A stretch of 64,000 nucleotides of DNA, taken from positions 1,736,001-1,800,000 of the forward strand of contig NZ_CP170339.1 of the NCBI RefSeq assembly GCF_042445055.1, read 5' to 3'. Source of the DNA: Falsihalocynthiibacter sp042445055 (GTDB lineage: Bacteria; Pseudomonadota; Alphaproteobacteria; Rhodobacterales; Rhodobacteraceae). The notes under the pieces are model-generated. The model did not search any database, was not told the DNA's origin, and saw nothing but the letters and a program-made list of their open reading frames with translations. Below are positions 7,986 to 17,001 of the stretch, piece after piece; position 1 is the stretch's first letter, and every line of letters starts with the position of its first letter. The position numbers and the translations under genes are program-made.

Positions 7986-10244
7986 CTATTGACTGATTTC
8001 AGCGGGCTTCAACCAACGAAGCCGCAAGGCATTCGCCAGAACGAAAACGCTGGACAATGACATGGCCGCTGCCGCGAAAATCGGCGAGAGCAACGTGCCG
8101 TTAATGGGATAGAGCAGCCCTGCAGCAATCGGGATCAGAAGGACGTTATACCCGAACGCCCAAAAGAGGTTCTCGTGAATATTTCGCAGGGTTGATTTGC
8201 TGATGTCATACGCGTTCACAACCCCCATTGGATCACCGGACATAAGCACCACTTCGGCGGCCTCAATCGCTACTTCGGTGCCTGTGCCGATCGCGATCCC
8301 AACGTCCGCAGCGGCGAGGGCGGGTGCGTCGTTAATTCCGTCGCCAACAAAGGCCACGTTTGCGCCGTCACTCTTCAGACGCTCAACCTCTGCAATCTTG
8401 CCTTCTGGGAGAACCTCAGAGATGACGCGCTCGATGCCAAGTTGTGCGGCGATTGCGTTTGCAGTCCCTGCGTTATCCCCTGTAATCATAGCGACTTCTA
8501 CGCCGCGTTCTTTGAGCGCACGCACCGCGATCCTACTCGTTTCCTTGATCGGATCCGCAACCGCGAGGATCGCAGCGGCCTGTCCGTCAATCGCCACATA
8601 GAGCGGAGATTTCCCATTTTTCCCAAGCTGTTCCTGATGATCCGCAAAGTCATCAATGGCAATCCCCTCGCGGCGAAGATAGCGATCCGCGCCGATCAGA
8701 ACCTGCTTGCCATCCACCTGAGCCCGCACGCCATATCCTGTTTCCGAGTTAAAATCAGAAACCTGCGCCATGCTAAGTCCACGTTCCTCAGCAGCAGTAA
8801 CAATGGCGCGTGCAATCGGATGCTCGGAACTGTTCTCGACCGAGGCTACAACCCGCAGCGTTTCATCCTCGTCGATGTTCGCGGCAGTTATGAAATCGGT
8901 GAGCTCTGGTTGCCCCATTGTGAGCGTGCCCGTTTTATCAAACGCCACAACCGACACATGCTTGAGCGATTGAAGCGCGTCCCCTTGACGAAACAAGACG
9001 CCCAGTTCGGCGGCACGGCCTGTGCCGACCATGATTGATGTGGGTGTTGCCAATCCCATTGCGCAAGGGCAGGCGATGATAAGCACAGAAACGCCAGCAA
9101 CCACCGCGAACCTAAGCGTGGGTTCGGGACCCAAGAAGAGCCAAACCAGAACGGTAAGCGCAGCGATTCCTAAAACAATAGGCACAAACCACCCTGTAAT
9201 CCGATCAACGATACCTTGGATCGGAAGTTTTGCGCCCTGAGCCTGTGTCACCATGTTAACGATTTGCGCAAGCAGCGTGTCCTCTCCGATGCGCGTTGCC
9301 CGAAACCGAAACGCGCCCGCGTTATTGATCGTGGCACCAACCACGGTGTCGCCCTCGGCCTTCTTAACAGGTGCGGGTTCGCCGGTGACCATGCTTTCGT
9401 CAACATAGCTGCTCCCGTCCACGACAACCCCGTCCGTCGGGATTTTCTCGCCCGGTCTGACGTAGATCAGATCACCGACGATCACGTCTTCAATCGGCAG
9501 TTCTTTGATCACGTCATCCCGCAGCACCCGTGCTGTTTGGGGACGCAGCGCGAGGAGCTTCTTGATAGCATCTCCTGTGTGTTGTTTCGCGCGCGCCTCA
9601 AGAAACCGACCGAGCAGGATCAGAACGACGATCACTGCGGCGGCTTCGTAGTAAACATTGTTGGTTCCCGCAGGCAGCAGTGAGGGCGCGAATGTTGCAA
9701 CCACCGAGTAGAGGTAAGCCGCGCTTGTGCCCATCGCTACAAGAGAGTTCATATCGGGATGCCCCTTAACAAGAGCAGGGAACCCCTTGACATAAAACTG
9801 TAATCCCGGACCTAACAGCACCGCCGTTGTAAGGGCAAACTGGATCAGACGGCTTATGTCGGTGCCGATTGTCTGGGCGATAAAGTGGTGGAAAACGGGA
9901 AATATATGACCGCCCATCTCAAGTATAAATACGGGTGCAGCCAATAGTGCGGCGATAATGACCTGCCGCTTGAGGGTCCGTGCTTCTTCGGCCTTTTGCG
10001 CGTTGCTTTCGTCCTGCGAGGGGATGTCGACCGTTGCGGCGTATCCCGTTGCGGTTGCGATTTCGGCGATCTCGGCGGGCGTGATAGCGCTCGCGTTAAA
10101 TTCCACCTGCGCGGTTTCGGAGGCAAGGTTTACCTGTGCGGCCAACACGCCGTTGGCAGCTTGGAGAGCTTTCTCGACCCGCCCAACGCAGGAGGCGCAA
10201 CTCATGCCGGAAATTTGGAGCAATACTGTATTCTTGGTCGTCAT
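7986..10244 (-). CDS. copA: copper-exporting P1B-type ATPase CopA
   Basis: The 752-residue protein has one N-terminal heavy-metal-associated domain (GMSCASC at about 13-19), eight predicted membrane helices, the CPC metal site in helix 6 (IIACPCAMGLATPTS), the phosphorylation motif DKTGTLT, the SEHPIA nucleotide-binding motif and the GDGINDAPAL hinge. These place it in the Cu(I) P1B-1 group, which pumps Cu(I) from cytoplasm to periplasm. It heads a copA-cueR operon controlled by a CueR-type promoter at 10274-10304. A single metal-binding domain, rather than two, is common in this order. Confidence 0.95.
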   Translation of the reverse strand: MTTKNTVLLQISGMSCASCVGRVEKALQAANGVLAAQVNLASETAQVEFNASAITPAEIAEIATATGYAATVDIPSQDESNAQKAEEARTLKRQVIIAALLAAPVFILEMGGHIFPVFHHFIAQTIGTDISRLIQFALTTAVLLGPGLQFYVKGFPALVKGHPDMNSLVAMGTSAAYLYSVVATFAPSLLPAGTNNVYYEAAAVIVVLILLGRFLEARAKQHTGDAIKKLLALRPQTARVLRDDVIKELPIEDVIVGDLIYVRPGEKIPTDGVVVDGSSYVDESMVTGEPAPVKKAEGDTVVGATINNAGAFRFRATRIGEDTLLAQIVNMVTQAQGAKLPIQGIVDRITGWFVPIVLGIAALTVLVWLFLGPEPTLRFAVVAGVSVLIIACPCAMGLATPTSIMVGTGRAAELGVLFRQGDALQSLKHVSVVAFDKTGTLTMGQPELTDFITAANIDEDETLRVVASVENSSEHPIARAIVTAAEERGLSMAQVSDFNSETGYGVRAQVDGKQVLIGADRYLRREGIAIDDFADHQEQLGKNGKSPLYVAIDGQAAAILAVADPIKETSRIAVRALKERGVEVAMITGDNAGTANAIAAQLGIERVISEVLPEGKIAEVERLKSDGANVAFVGDGINDAPALAAADVGIAIGTGTEVAIEAAEVVLMSGDPMGVVNAYDISKSTLRNIHENLFWAFGYNVLLIPIAAGLLYPINGTLLSPIFAAAAMSLSSVFVLANALRLRWLKPAEISQ

Positions 10245-10273
10245 TTGAGACTCGCTTCGTTGTGTATTGAACT

Positions 10274-10304
10274 TAATTGGGGCTTCCAGTCACGGGAAGG
10301 TCAA
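10274..10304 (-). promoter_or_regulatory. CueR-type copA promoter
   Basis: Read on the minus strand, a -35 box TTGACC (10304-10299) and a -10 box CAATTA (10279-10274) are 19 bases apart, the overlong spacing typical of MerR-family promoters. Within the spacer lies the inverted repeat CTTCC-N7-GGAAG (10283-10299), matching the CueR operator. It lies 30 bases upstream of the copA start. Confidence 0.85.
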
Positions 10305-10392
10305 GGGCCAAGCGCATTTTTTCTTTAGAAGGCGCGACATGCCGCTTGAACTGCGATAGCACATGCCTGAGCCCGCAGTAACAGGAGCAACC

Positions 10393-10935
10393 ATGTCCGC
10401 AACGCTAATCATCCTTGCGCACCCCAATCCAACGAGCTTTTCACATGCGGTGGCCGCGCGGATAAGCGAGCTCCGTAGAGGTGACGTTCAGGTTATTGAT
10501 TTGTATCGTGAAAAGCCGATTTCATGGCTCCCGGATGGGGCGAATTTTGAGGCGCAGTTGAGCGCGTATCAGGCGCAGGTATTAGCCGCGAAAGAGATTT
10601 TCTTTGTCTTCCCTTGCTGGTGGGGGGATTGTCCGGCGATCATGCGACATTGGTTTGATTGTGTGTTCAGCCAAGGATTTGCGTTCGGAACTGACGCAAA
10701 AAATCCAGAAGGGTTGCTGAAGGGCCGACGGTGTCATGTCATTATGAGTGCCGGAACACCCGCTTGGCGATATCGGCTGAACGGCGTTGCGCGCGCGATG
10801 CGCCGAATTTGGGTGACGAACCGCATCGCGTTTTGCGGGATGGAGCTAGGCTCGTTTCAATTGATTGGTGGGATGGATCAGGCGGGGCGCAATGACGCCG
10901 CAGCGCTGAAACGCATTGCCAAAGCAATCAGTTAA
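10393..10935 (+). CDS. flavodoxin-fold NAD(P)H oxidoreductase
   Basis: One hundred and eighty residues with the flavodoxin-like fold of the NQO/KefF/MdaB family: LIILAHPNPTSFSHAVA at the N-terminus (FMN/FAD phosphate loop), a FVFPCWWGDCPAIMRHWFD segment in the middle and the MSAGTP loop. Such proteins reduce quinones or nitro compounds with NAD(P)H. ATG at 10393 is chosen because AGGAG lies 8 bases upstream. The gene reads away from copA, and its stop codon shares the TTAA bases 10932-10935 with the convergent LysR gene. The substrate is unknown. Confidence 0.85.
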   Translation: MSATLIILAHPNPTSFSHAVAARISELRRGDVQVIDLYREKPISWLPDGANFEAQLSAYQAQVLAAKEIFFVFPCWWGDCPAIMRHWFDCVFSQGFAFGTDAKNPEGLLKGRRCHVIMSAGTPAWRYRLNGVARAMRRIWVTNRIAFCGMELGSFQLIGGMDQAGRNDAAALKRIAKAIS

Positions 10936-11795
10936 TCACCCCGCAGCAATTTGGACCGATCAGACAGAGCGACGCAAAGCCGTTCACGAAGCGCACGCAG
11001 GCGCGGTGTCTCGGCATAGTCCGAGTGGCTCGCAACCCAGATCGGCACGCTCATGTTCGGAGAGGCGCAACGCCGCAGTTGCGGACAGCGATCCCCAACG
11101 AACCTCGGCAAAAATGTCCGCCCAAGCCCCGCAATTGCGAGTTGCGACAAAGTCTGAAAGCTATCCGCCGCTGCAACGGTTGTCTCGGCGGCGACATTCT
11201 CCTGTATCCACGCCGCTGGCGATGAGCGGGTGAGGGGGCCGCTCAGGCCAATCCAGTTTTTCGCATTCTCGGGTGGGACATCGCGCGCCACATAAACCGC
11301 AAAGAACATGAGAGCCGCCTTTTCACCAACTAGGTTCTCATCAAGCTGCGCCGCAGGTCGAATAGTTATGTCGGCCTGAAGGCGCGACAAATCCACATGC
11401 GCATTCGTTGAAAGAAGCTCCATCCGAAGCTGTTTTGTCTGGGACTGTATTTCGGCGGCAATTTCGGGAAGTAAGTGATAGCAAAATGTATCCGTTGACG
11501 TGACGCGCACAGTGCCGTGCCATTCGGGCGCATGCCCTCCAACAAGATTCTGGACGACCGAAATGGCGTTCTCTGCTTCGCGTGCGGCTTCGATCACATT
11601 TAGTTTATGTGAGAGCACCTGATACCCATGGGCTGTGCGCTCAAATATCGCCGCTCCGTGGCGGGTCTCAAAACTCGATATGCGCCGTAAAACCGTCGCA
11701 TGATTGACGCCAAGGCTCTGTGCCGCTTTGGAAACAGAGCCGAAATCGGCAACCGCCAAAACATAGCGAAGGTCGTCCCAGTTCTCCTTGTGCAT
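10932..11795 (-). CDS. LysR-family transcriptional regulator
   Basis: A protein of 287 residues with an N-terminal winged HTH (DDLRYVLAVADFGSVSKAAQ, then VNHATVLRRISSFE) and a periplasmic-binding-like effector domain. The HTH is of the type found in LysR proteins that control single neighbouring genes. The ATG at 11795 has AAGGA at a suitable distance; the upstream ATG at 11816 does not. It is divergent from the cytochrome c' gene with a 91-base shared control region, so it may regulate the two cytochrome genes. It also overlaps the oxidoreductase stop by 4 bases. The effector cannot be told from sequence. Confidence 0.88.
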   Translation of the reverse strand: MHKENWDDLRYVLAVADFGSVSKAAQSLGVNHATVLRRISSFETRHGAAIFERTAHGYQVLSHKLNVIEAAREAENAISVVQNLVGGHAPEWHGTVRVTSTDTFCYHLLPEIAAEIQSQTKQLRMELLSTNAHVDLSRLQADITIRPAAQLDENLVGEKAALMFFAVYVARDVPPENAKNWIGLSGPLTRSSPAAWIQENVAAETTVAAADSFQTLSQLAIAGLGRTFLPRFVGDRCPQLRRCASPNMSVPIWVASHSDYAETPRLRALRERLCVALSDRSKLLRGD

Positions 11796-11886
11796 AAATT
11801 CACAGTCCTTCTGCATTTTTATTGACTGGCTATGTTTTTTTTAACAGGTAACCTCATGTTCATAACTCTTTGCAAGGGATACTCTT

Positions 11887-12357
11887 ATGAAACGTTTTTC
11901 CATGGTACTTGTTGGTGCACTTATTATTTCTTCAGGCGCTTCTGTCTTCGCCGCAGATGACGCGGAAATCGCTGCCGCCGTTGAAGCGCGTCAGGCACAC
12001 ATGAAAGATTACGGCAAGCAACTCGGTATTCTCGGCAATATGGCGCAGGGCAAAGCGGACTATGATGCCGAAGCTGCTGCGTCCGCGGCGGATGCACTTG
12101 TAGAATTGACCAAGGCGGATCAATCTGGCTTCTGGCTTCCAGGGTCTGACAACACAGCCTTTGAGAAAAGCCGCGCGCTTCCTGGTCTTTGGGCAGAAGA
12201 TTCCAAGGCGATGGAATATGGCGCTGACCTAAGCGAAGCAGCGATGGCCATGGCGGCGGTTGCTGGTGATGGGCTTGATGGCGTCAAGGCGAACCTCGGT
12301 GCTGTTGGCGGCGCTTGTGGGGCGTGTCACAAGGCGTATCGTGCTCCTGAAAAATAG
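11887..12357 (+). CDS. cytochrome c' (c-type, periplasmic)
   Basis: The 156-residue product begins with a Sec signal peptide (about 22 residues, cleavage after VFAA) and is otherwise mostly helical. Its only haem site, CGACHKAYR, lies about ten residues from the C-terminus. This layout, a four-helix bundle with a C-terminal CxxCH, defines cytochrome c'/c556. Members bind NO or act as small electron carriers. It is followed after 40 bases by a dihaem cytochrome c, and the pair probably works together in a periplasmic electron-transfer or stress function. Confidence 0.9.
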   Translation: MKRFSMVLVGALIISSGASVFAADDAEIAAAVEARQAHMKDYGKQLGILGNMAQGKADYDAEAAASAADALVELTKADQSGFWLPGSDNTAFEKSRALPGLWAEDSKAMEYGADLSEAAMAMAAVAGDGLDGVKANLGAVGGACGACHKAYRAPEK

Positions 12358-12397
12358 CTCTTTGCTCTGAGCAACAGAGTAAATTCAAGGGGGCGAT

Positions 12398-13303
12398 ATG
12401 GCTTCTTTTTCAACCATCGCACTACGCAGCGGGCTTGGGCTCGCTGCGATTGCTGTTGTGGGATTACTTATTACACGGCCAGAAAAGCTAGAGCCGAACG
12501 CGCTTGAAGGGTTGGTTGCCAATCCAGAGAATGGCGCATTGGTTTATGCGGCGATGGGCTGTGCGTCCTGCCATTCGGCACCTGAAGGCGTTGAATACCC
12601 TGACGGCGCGCTCGGCGGTGGTAAGCGGTTTCCAAGCCCGTTTGGCACATTCGTTGCCCCTAATATATCGACGCACCCTACGACAGGGATCGGGGCGTGG
12701 AGCGATTTGGATATCGCCAATGCTGTCCTGTTGGGGACGTCGCCGTCGGGCGAGCATCTCTACCCAGCATTTCCTTATGCTACCTACACGCGGGCGGAGT
12801 TACAGGATGTTGTTGATTTGATCGCGCATCTGCGCAGCTTACCTGCCGTGGATACCCCGAACGAGCCCCACGAGATCAGCTTCCCTATGAATATGCGGGT
12901 GCTGCTTGGAGGCTGGAAACTTTTGTTCTTGGATCGTGACTGGATCATCACGTCAGATTTAACACCCGAGCAAGAACGCGGACGCTATCTGGTTGAGGCA
13001 ATGGGCCACTGTGGCGAATGCCATACGCCGCGCAATGTTCTGGGTGGAATGATCACGTCCGAATGGCTCGCGGGTGCGGCCAATGCAGCGGGTGAGGGGC
13101 GCATACCAAACATCACGACTGGCGATCTGGAATGGTCCGCAGGCGACGTGGCGGAGTACCTATCGTCAGGTTTTACACCTGAGTTTGATACCGCAGGTGC
13201 CGAGATGGCCGAGGTGATTGAAAACACGTCGCAACTGCCGCAAGAAGATCGAGACGCAATCGCCGCGTATCTTCAAATCGTGCCACCCCACGAAAACAAA
13301 TAG
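12398..13303 (+). CDS. membrane-anchored dihaem cytochrome c
   Basis: A protein of 301 residues. An N-terminal hydrophobic segment (about 5-25) has no clear cleavage site and may stay as an anchor. Two cytochrome c class I domains follow, with haem sites CASCHSAPEG near residue 53 and CGECHTPRN near residue 205. The architecture resembles the cytochrome subunits of alcohol and gluconate dehydrogenases and their electron-transfer relatives, but no dehydrogenase is nearby. The gene has a GGGGGCG ribosome site and follows the cytochrome c' gene. It is probably periplasmic-facing and passes electrons to or from the respiratory chain; the partner is unknown. Confidence 0.88.
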   Translation: MASFSTIALRSGLGLAAIAVVGLLITRPEKLEPNALEGLVANPENGALVYAAMGCASCHSAPEGVEYPDGALGGGKRFPSPFGTFVAPNISTHPTTGIGAWSDLDIANAVLLGTSPSGEHLYPAFPYATYTRAELQDVVDLIAHLRSLPAVDTPNEPHEISFPMNMRVLLGGWKLLFLDRDWIITSDLTPEQERGRYLVEAMGHCGECHTPRNVLGGMITSEWLAGAANAAGEGRIPNITTGDLEWSAGDVAEYLSSGFTPEFDTAGAEMAEVIENTSQLPQEDRDAIAAYLQIVPPHENK

Positions 13304-13326
13304 GCCGAACGATTTTGCGTTCGGCC
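13303..13326 (+). terminator. hairpin after dihaem cytochrome c
   Basis: GGCCGAACG and CGTTCGGCC pair perfectly around ATTTTG. The left arm begins in the stop codon. The T-run (13339-13346) lies 12 bases further on. It sits between convergent genes and may serve both. Confidence 0.5.
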
Positions 13327-13359
13327 CAGTAAAACGTCGAATTTTTTATACGCTCTTTA

Positions 13360-13929
13360 TTAACCACCCCAGGAGCGCACTGGGCCGCAGTCCATATGGA
13401 CAAAGTTGGAGCGGCTGTAGCGACCAACTCCACCGGCTTTGCATGACGCCGCTGCGCGGGCCATTTGGGAAACCGACCGCGATTTCAAACGTAGATCTGC
13501 GGCTTGTCCCGTCATATGCAATGACTTCTTGGCAACACCACTCGAACGCGAGCGCAAGAGCCGGTTAGTTTTTGGCGTACGATAACCGGATAGGAGCATG
13601 AAAGGCTCTGTTACGTCCAACAGGTTGTGGGACGCAGTGATGATGTCGATTGTACGTGTGTCGATGTTTGTCGCTTCGTCTTGGCGCCAATCGCGCATGA
13701 AATGATTGATTTGGGCGAGGGACTGTTTGATGTATTTGCCTTCGATCCAATAGATCATGTCAATGCTTTCGCCAGTACGTTGCGAGTACATTTTGATGCG
13801 GCGGATGTCTCCGCTACCACGTAAGAAGCCAGCAGCATTTGAGTAGGTGGGCGCCGCAACCACGGCTGTAGCTGCGAATGCCCCCAATAGGCTTCGGCGG
13901 GATAAACCCGTAGTCTTGCATGTCGTCAT
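13360..13929 (-). CDS. DUF882 / peptidase M15-type peptidoglycan hydrolase (YcbK/MepK-like), TAT-exported
   Basis: From the ATG at 13929 the product has 189 residues. It opens with a twin-arginine signal (LSRRSLLGAFAATAVVAAP), so it is folded, probably metal-loaded, before export. The body has the zinc motifs of the M15 family: SGYRTPKTN, HMTGQAADL (HxxGxAxD) and a final VHMDCG. E. coli YcbK (MepK) of this family cuts 3-3 (mDAP-mDAP) cross-links in peptidoglycan. The gene is divergent from an L,D-transpeptidase that would make such links. A longer frame reaching 13998 has no better start signal. Family firm, bond specificity inferred. Confidence 0.85.
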   Translation of the reverse strand: MTTCKTTGLSRRSLLGAFAATAVVAAPTYSNAAGFLRGSGDIRRIKMYSQRTGESIDMIYWIEGKYIKQSLAQINHFMRDWRQDEATNIDTRTIDIITASHNLLDVTEPFMLLSGYRTPKTNRLLRSRSSGVAKKSLHMTGQAADLRLKSRSVSQMARAAASCKAGGVGRYSRSNFVHMDCGPVRSWGG

Positions 13930-14248
13930 GAGTACTGCCCGTTCAAGTTTTTTGGGCCACGATCGAGCGCGGCCATGCATTTTTCCCCAGATGCACAAAT
14001 TTTATGGCACAGCTCCCTTTTTTCTCCAAGAGGTGATTCTAGAGAATTTCAAGATTTCGTGAAAATAGGCGAATTTTTGCTGAATTGACCTATATGGCGG
14101 GCTTTTGGCTGGGGAGAGATCAAATGTTAATCATTTTGGCTACACTCTCCAAAAGAGTTCGGAAAACGCGCAAACGTGATTAGATAGTTTGTTGATTTTG
14201 AACCTAGACTTACGTATTCGGCCAAAAAAAGAATTTGATGAGGATAAG
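13930..14248. other. intergenic control region between ycbK-like and ldtD-like genes
   Basis: About 320 bases between two divergent cell-wall genes. No coding frame with a plausible ribosome site was found. The stretch is AT-rich around 14040-14240 and must hold both promoters; I cannot assign boxes with confidence. Confidence 0.4.
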
Positions 14249-15859
14249 ATGATTTTGTCGCGAGCGCGTGCTTCCAGTTTCCTAATTATGCTGACATTGA
14301 TGTTTGCATCGATCGTCGCACCAAGCCGTGCTGACGCCGAGATTACGGCGTTCAAACAGGCCGTCGCCGAAGAATCATCCAAGAGTAAAGCGGTCGCGGA
14401 ATTCTATCGCGCGCGCAATTTCGAGCCAATCTGGACACAAAAAGGTGGCCAAGATGCCGCGCGTCGCGCCGCCTTGCTTCAGGCGATCTCGAATGCAGGC
14501 GTGCATGGCCTTCCTGTTGCGCGCTATGATCTGGACACAGTCAAGAACGGCCTGCGCGAAGTTAATTCCCAGCGCGAGCTCGGCCATCTTGAAGTCAAGC
14601 TCAGCCGCCTCTTCCTGCGTTATGCGCACGATCTCTCGAGCGGGGTGGTGACGCCCTCAAAGGTTGATAGCGGCATTGTGCGCAAGGTTCCGCGCTATAA
14701 CTCTACCAAAATGCTTGAGGCCTTCGCAAAATCCTCTCCCGCTGGCTTTCTGAAGAATTTGGCGCCCAAGGATCCCGAGTATCTGCGCCTTACCAAAGAA
14801 AAGCTGCGGCTAGAGAAAATTATTGATAACGGCGGCTGGGGCGAGCAAGTTCCTTCGCAAAAACTTGAGCCCGGCGATAGCGGTCGTGGCGTTGTTGCGC
14901 TTCGTAACCGCTTGATTGCAATGGGTTACCTCAAGCGGACAGCGAGCCAAGCTTATGACGTCAACATGCAAAAAGCGGTGCAACAGTTCCAGCTTGCGCA
15001 TGGACTTGCGTCTGACGGTGTCGCCGGAAGCGGTACGATTGCCGAGGTGAACCAAGGACCTCAGGACCGTTTGAAATCGGTTATGGTCGCAATGGAACGC
15101 GAGCGTTGGCTGAACCGTCTTGAGCGTGGCGAGCGTCACGTCTGGGTCAATATCACCGATTTCCACGCGCGCATTATTGATGATGGCAAGGTAACATTCG
15201 AAACCCGTTCGGTGGTTGGCAAGAACACCGAAGATCGCCGCACGCCAGAGTTTTCCGATGTCATGGAGCATATGGTTATCAATCCGACATGGAATGTGCC
15301 GCGCTCTATCGCCGTGAAAGAGTATCTTCCGATGCTCAAGAAAAACCCCAACGCCGTGTCACATCTGCGCTTAATCAACTCGCGTGGCCAAATCGTGAGC
15401 CGAGCAAACAAAGACTTTAACCAATATACGCAGCGCAGCTTTCCTTACGCGATCAAGCAACCGCCGAGCCAGAGCAATGCGTTGGGGCTTGTAAAGTTTA
15501 TGTTCCCGAATTCGCACAACATCTATTTGCACGACACACCGCAAAAGAACCTGTTTGGCCGCGAGAGCCGCGCCTTTAGCCACGGGTGCATCCGTCTGCG
15601 CGATCCTCAGGATTTCGCCTTTGCGTTGCTGGCCCGTCAGGAAGCGGACCCAGAAGGTTATTTCAAGGCGCGTTTGAACACGGGCAAGGAAACAACTGTT
15701 CCGCTGAAACAGACTGTTCCGGTCCATATTGTCTATCGGACCGCAATCAGTGATCCCAAGGGGCAAATGAACTATCGCCGCGACGTTTACGGACGTGACG
15801 CAAAGATATTTGAGGCAATGATGAACGCTGGGGTTTCATTGCGCGAGGTTCGTAGCTAA
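14249..15859 (+). CDS. L,D-transpeptidase, YcbB/LdtD type
   Basis: From ATG 14249 (GAGGAT ribosome site) the product has 536 residues: a signal peptide (about 1-30), a helical scaffold domain, a peptidoglycan-binding domain (GDSGRGVVALRNRLIAMGYL near residue 210) and a C-terminal YkuD catalytic domain. The catalytic motif is FSHGCIRLRDP with nucleophile Cys447. The order scaffold-PGB-YkuD is that of E. coli LdtD. It makes mDAP-mDAP 3-3 cross-links in the periplasm. It is divergent from a YcbK/MepK-type hydrolase, the same partnership as ycbB-ycbK in E. coli, and is followed 26 bases on by lpxD. Confidence 0.92.
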   Translation: MILSRARASSFLIMLTLMFASIVAPSRADAEITAFKQAVAEESSKSKAVAEFYRARNFEPIWTQKGGQDAARRAALLQAISNAGVHGLPVARYDLDTVKNGLREVNSQRELGHLEVKLSRLFLRYAHDLSSGVVTPSKVDSGIVRKVPRYNSTKMLEAFAKSSPAGFLKNLAPKDPEYLRLTKEKLRLEKIIDNGGWGEQVPSQKLEPGDSGRGVVALRNRLIAMGYLKRTASQAYDVNMQKAVQQFQLAHGLASDGVAGSGTIAEVNQGPQDRLKSVMVAMERERWLNRLERGERHVWVNITDFHARIIDDGKVTFETRSVVGKNTEDRRTPEFSDVMEHMVINPTWNVPRSIAVKEYLPMLKKNPNAVSHLRLINSRGQIVSRANKDFNQYTQRSFPYAIKQPPSQSNALGLVKFMFPNSHNIYLHDTPQKNLFGRESRAFSHGCIRLRDPQDFAFALLARQEADPEGYFKARLNTGKETTVPLKQTVPVHIVYRTAISDPKGQMNYRRDVYGRDAKIFEAMMNAGVSLREVRS

Positions 15860-15885
15860 ATCTTCCCCATAGGATGGGGAGCATT

Positions 15886-16974
15886 ATGGTTCACACAATC
15901 GCAGAAATCGCAGAGGCTCTTGGGGCGCAGGCTTTCGGGAAACTGGATTTTGAAATATCGGGCGTGTCCGAACCCGCGAGCGCGACGGCTTCGGATCTCG
16001 CCTTGGCGATGGATCAGAAGTACGAAGAAGGCCTTGGCCAAGGCGCGGCGCAGGCGGCAATACTCTGGCAAGGCGCGGATTGGGAGGCTCTTGGCCTTAA
16101 GGCTGCGATCTTTGTTCCGCGCCCCAGATACGCGATGTCGGGTCTGACCTCGCTTCTCGATCCCGGTCCGCAAATCGACGGTATTCATTGCACCGCAGTA
16201 ATCGACCCCAGCGCGAGCGTCGGAGCCAATGCTGCTATCGGGCCGTTCGTCGTGATTGGTGCGGGCGCCAAGATAGGCGCAAATGCGCGTATCTCTAGCC
16301 ATTGTAGCATCGAAGAAGGCGCCAACATCGGTGACAACGCGTTGTTGCGCGCAGGTGTGCGGATCGGTGCGCGAGTACAGATTGGCGACGATTTCATTGC
16401 CAATCACGGAGCCGTTGTCGGCGCGGACGGGTTTTCATTTGTGACGCCGGAAAAATCAGGTGTCGAGAAAGCGCGTGAAAGCCTTGGCGACCAAGGCGAA
16501 ACAAATGCTCAAAGCTGGACACGGATTCACAGCCTCGGCGCGGTCTCTATCGGTGATAATGTCGAGATCGGCGCAAATGTAACGATTGATCGTGGCACAA
16601 TTCGCAACACCGCGATTGGATCGGGCAGCAAGTTGGATAATCAGGTGCACATTGGCCATAACGTTCAGGTCGGTGAAGACTGTCTTCTCTGTGGTCAGGT
16701 TGGGATCGCGGGTTCTACGCGCATCGGGAACCGTGTTGTCATGGGCGGACAATGCGGCGCTAGCGACAATATATTCATTGGCGATGACGTTGTCGCGGGT
16801 GGCGCGACCAAGGTATTCACCAATGTTCCTGCGGGCCGAGTTATCCTCGGAAGTCCTGCGGTGAAAATGGAGAGCCAGATGGAGATACAGAAAGCAATGC
16901 GCCGTCTGCCGCGCCTGATGACGCAATTCCGCGAACTTCAAAAAACTGTTTCAAACTTGGTGCAAAAAGACTAG
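15886..16974 (+). CDS. lpxD: UDP-3-O-acylglucosamine N-acyltransferase LpxD
   Basis: The 362-residue product has the short N-terminal LpxD domain, then a long left-handed beta helix of hexapeptide repeats (about 100-315) and a C-terminal helix. The LDNQVHIGHNV motif carries the catalytic histidine. It adds an N-linked 3-hydroxyacyl chain from acyl-ACP to UDP-3-O-acyl-glucosamine in lipid A synthesis. ATG at 15886 is chosen for its GGGGAG ribosome site. It is followed by its own small acyl carrier protein and a ketoacyl synthase rather than by fabZ-lpxA, so lpxD lies outside the usual cluster. Confidence 0.92.
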   Translation: MVHTIAEIAEALGAQAFGKLDFEISGVSEPASATASDLALAMDQKYEEGLGQGAAQAAILWQGADWEALGLKAAIFVPRPRYAMSGLTSLLDPGPQIDGIHCTAVIDPSASVGANAAIGPFVVIGAGAKIGANARISSHCSIEEGANIGDNALLRAGVRIGARVQIGDDFIANHGAVVGADGFSFVTPEKSGVEKARESLGDQGETNAQSWTRIHSLGAVSIGDNVEIGANVTIDRGTIRNTAIGSGSKLDNQVHIGHNVQVGEDCLLCGQVGIAGSTRIGNRVVMGGQCGASDNIFIGDDVVAGGATKVFTNVPAGRVILGSPAVKMESQMEIQKAMRRLPRLMTQFRELQKTVSNLVQKD

Positions 16975-17001
16975 ATCAGCCCAGAGCAGAAGGGGCAATC
17001 A

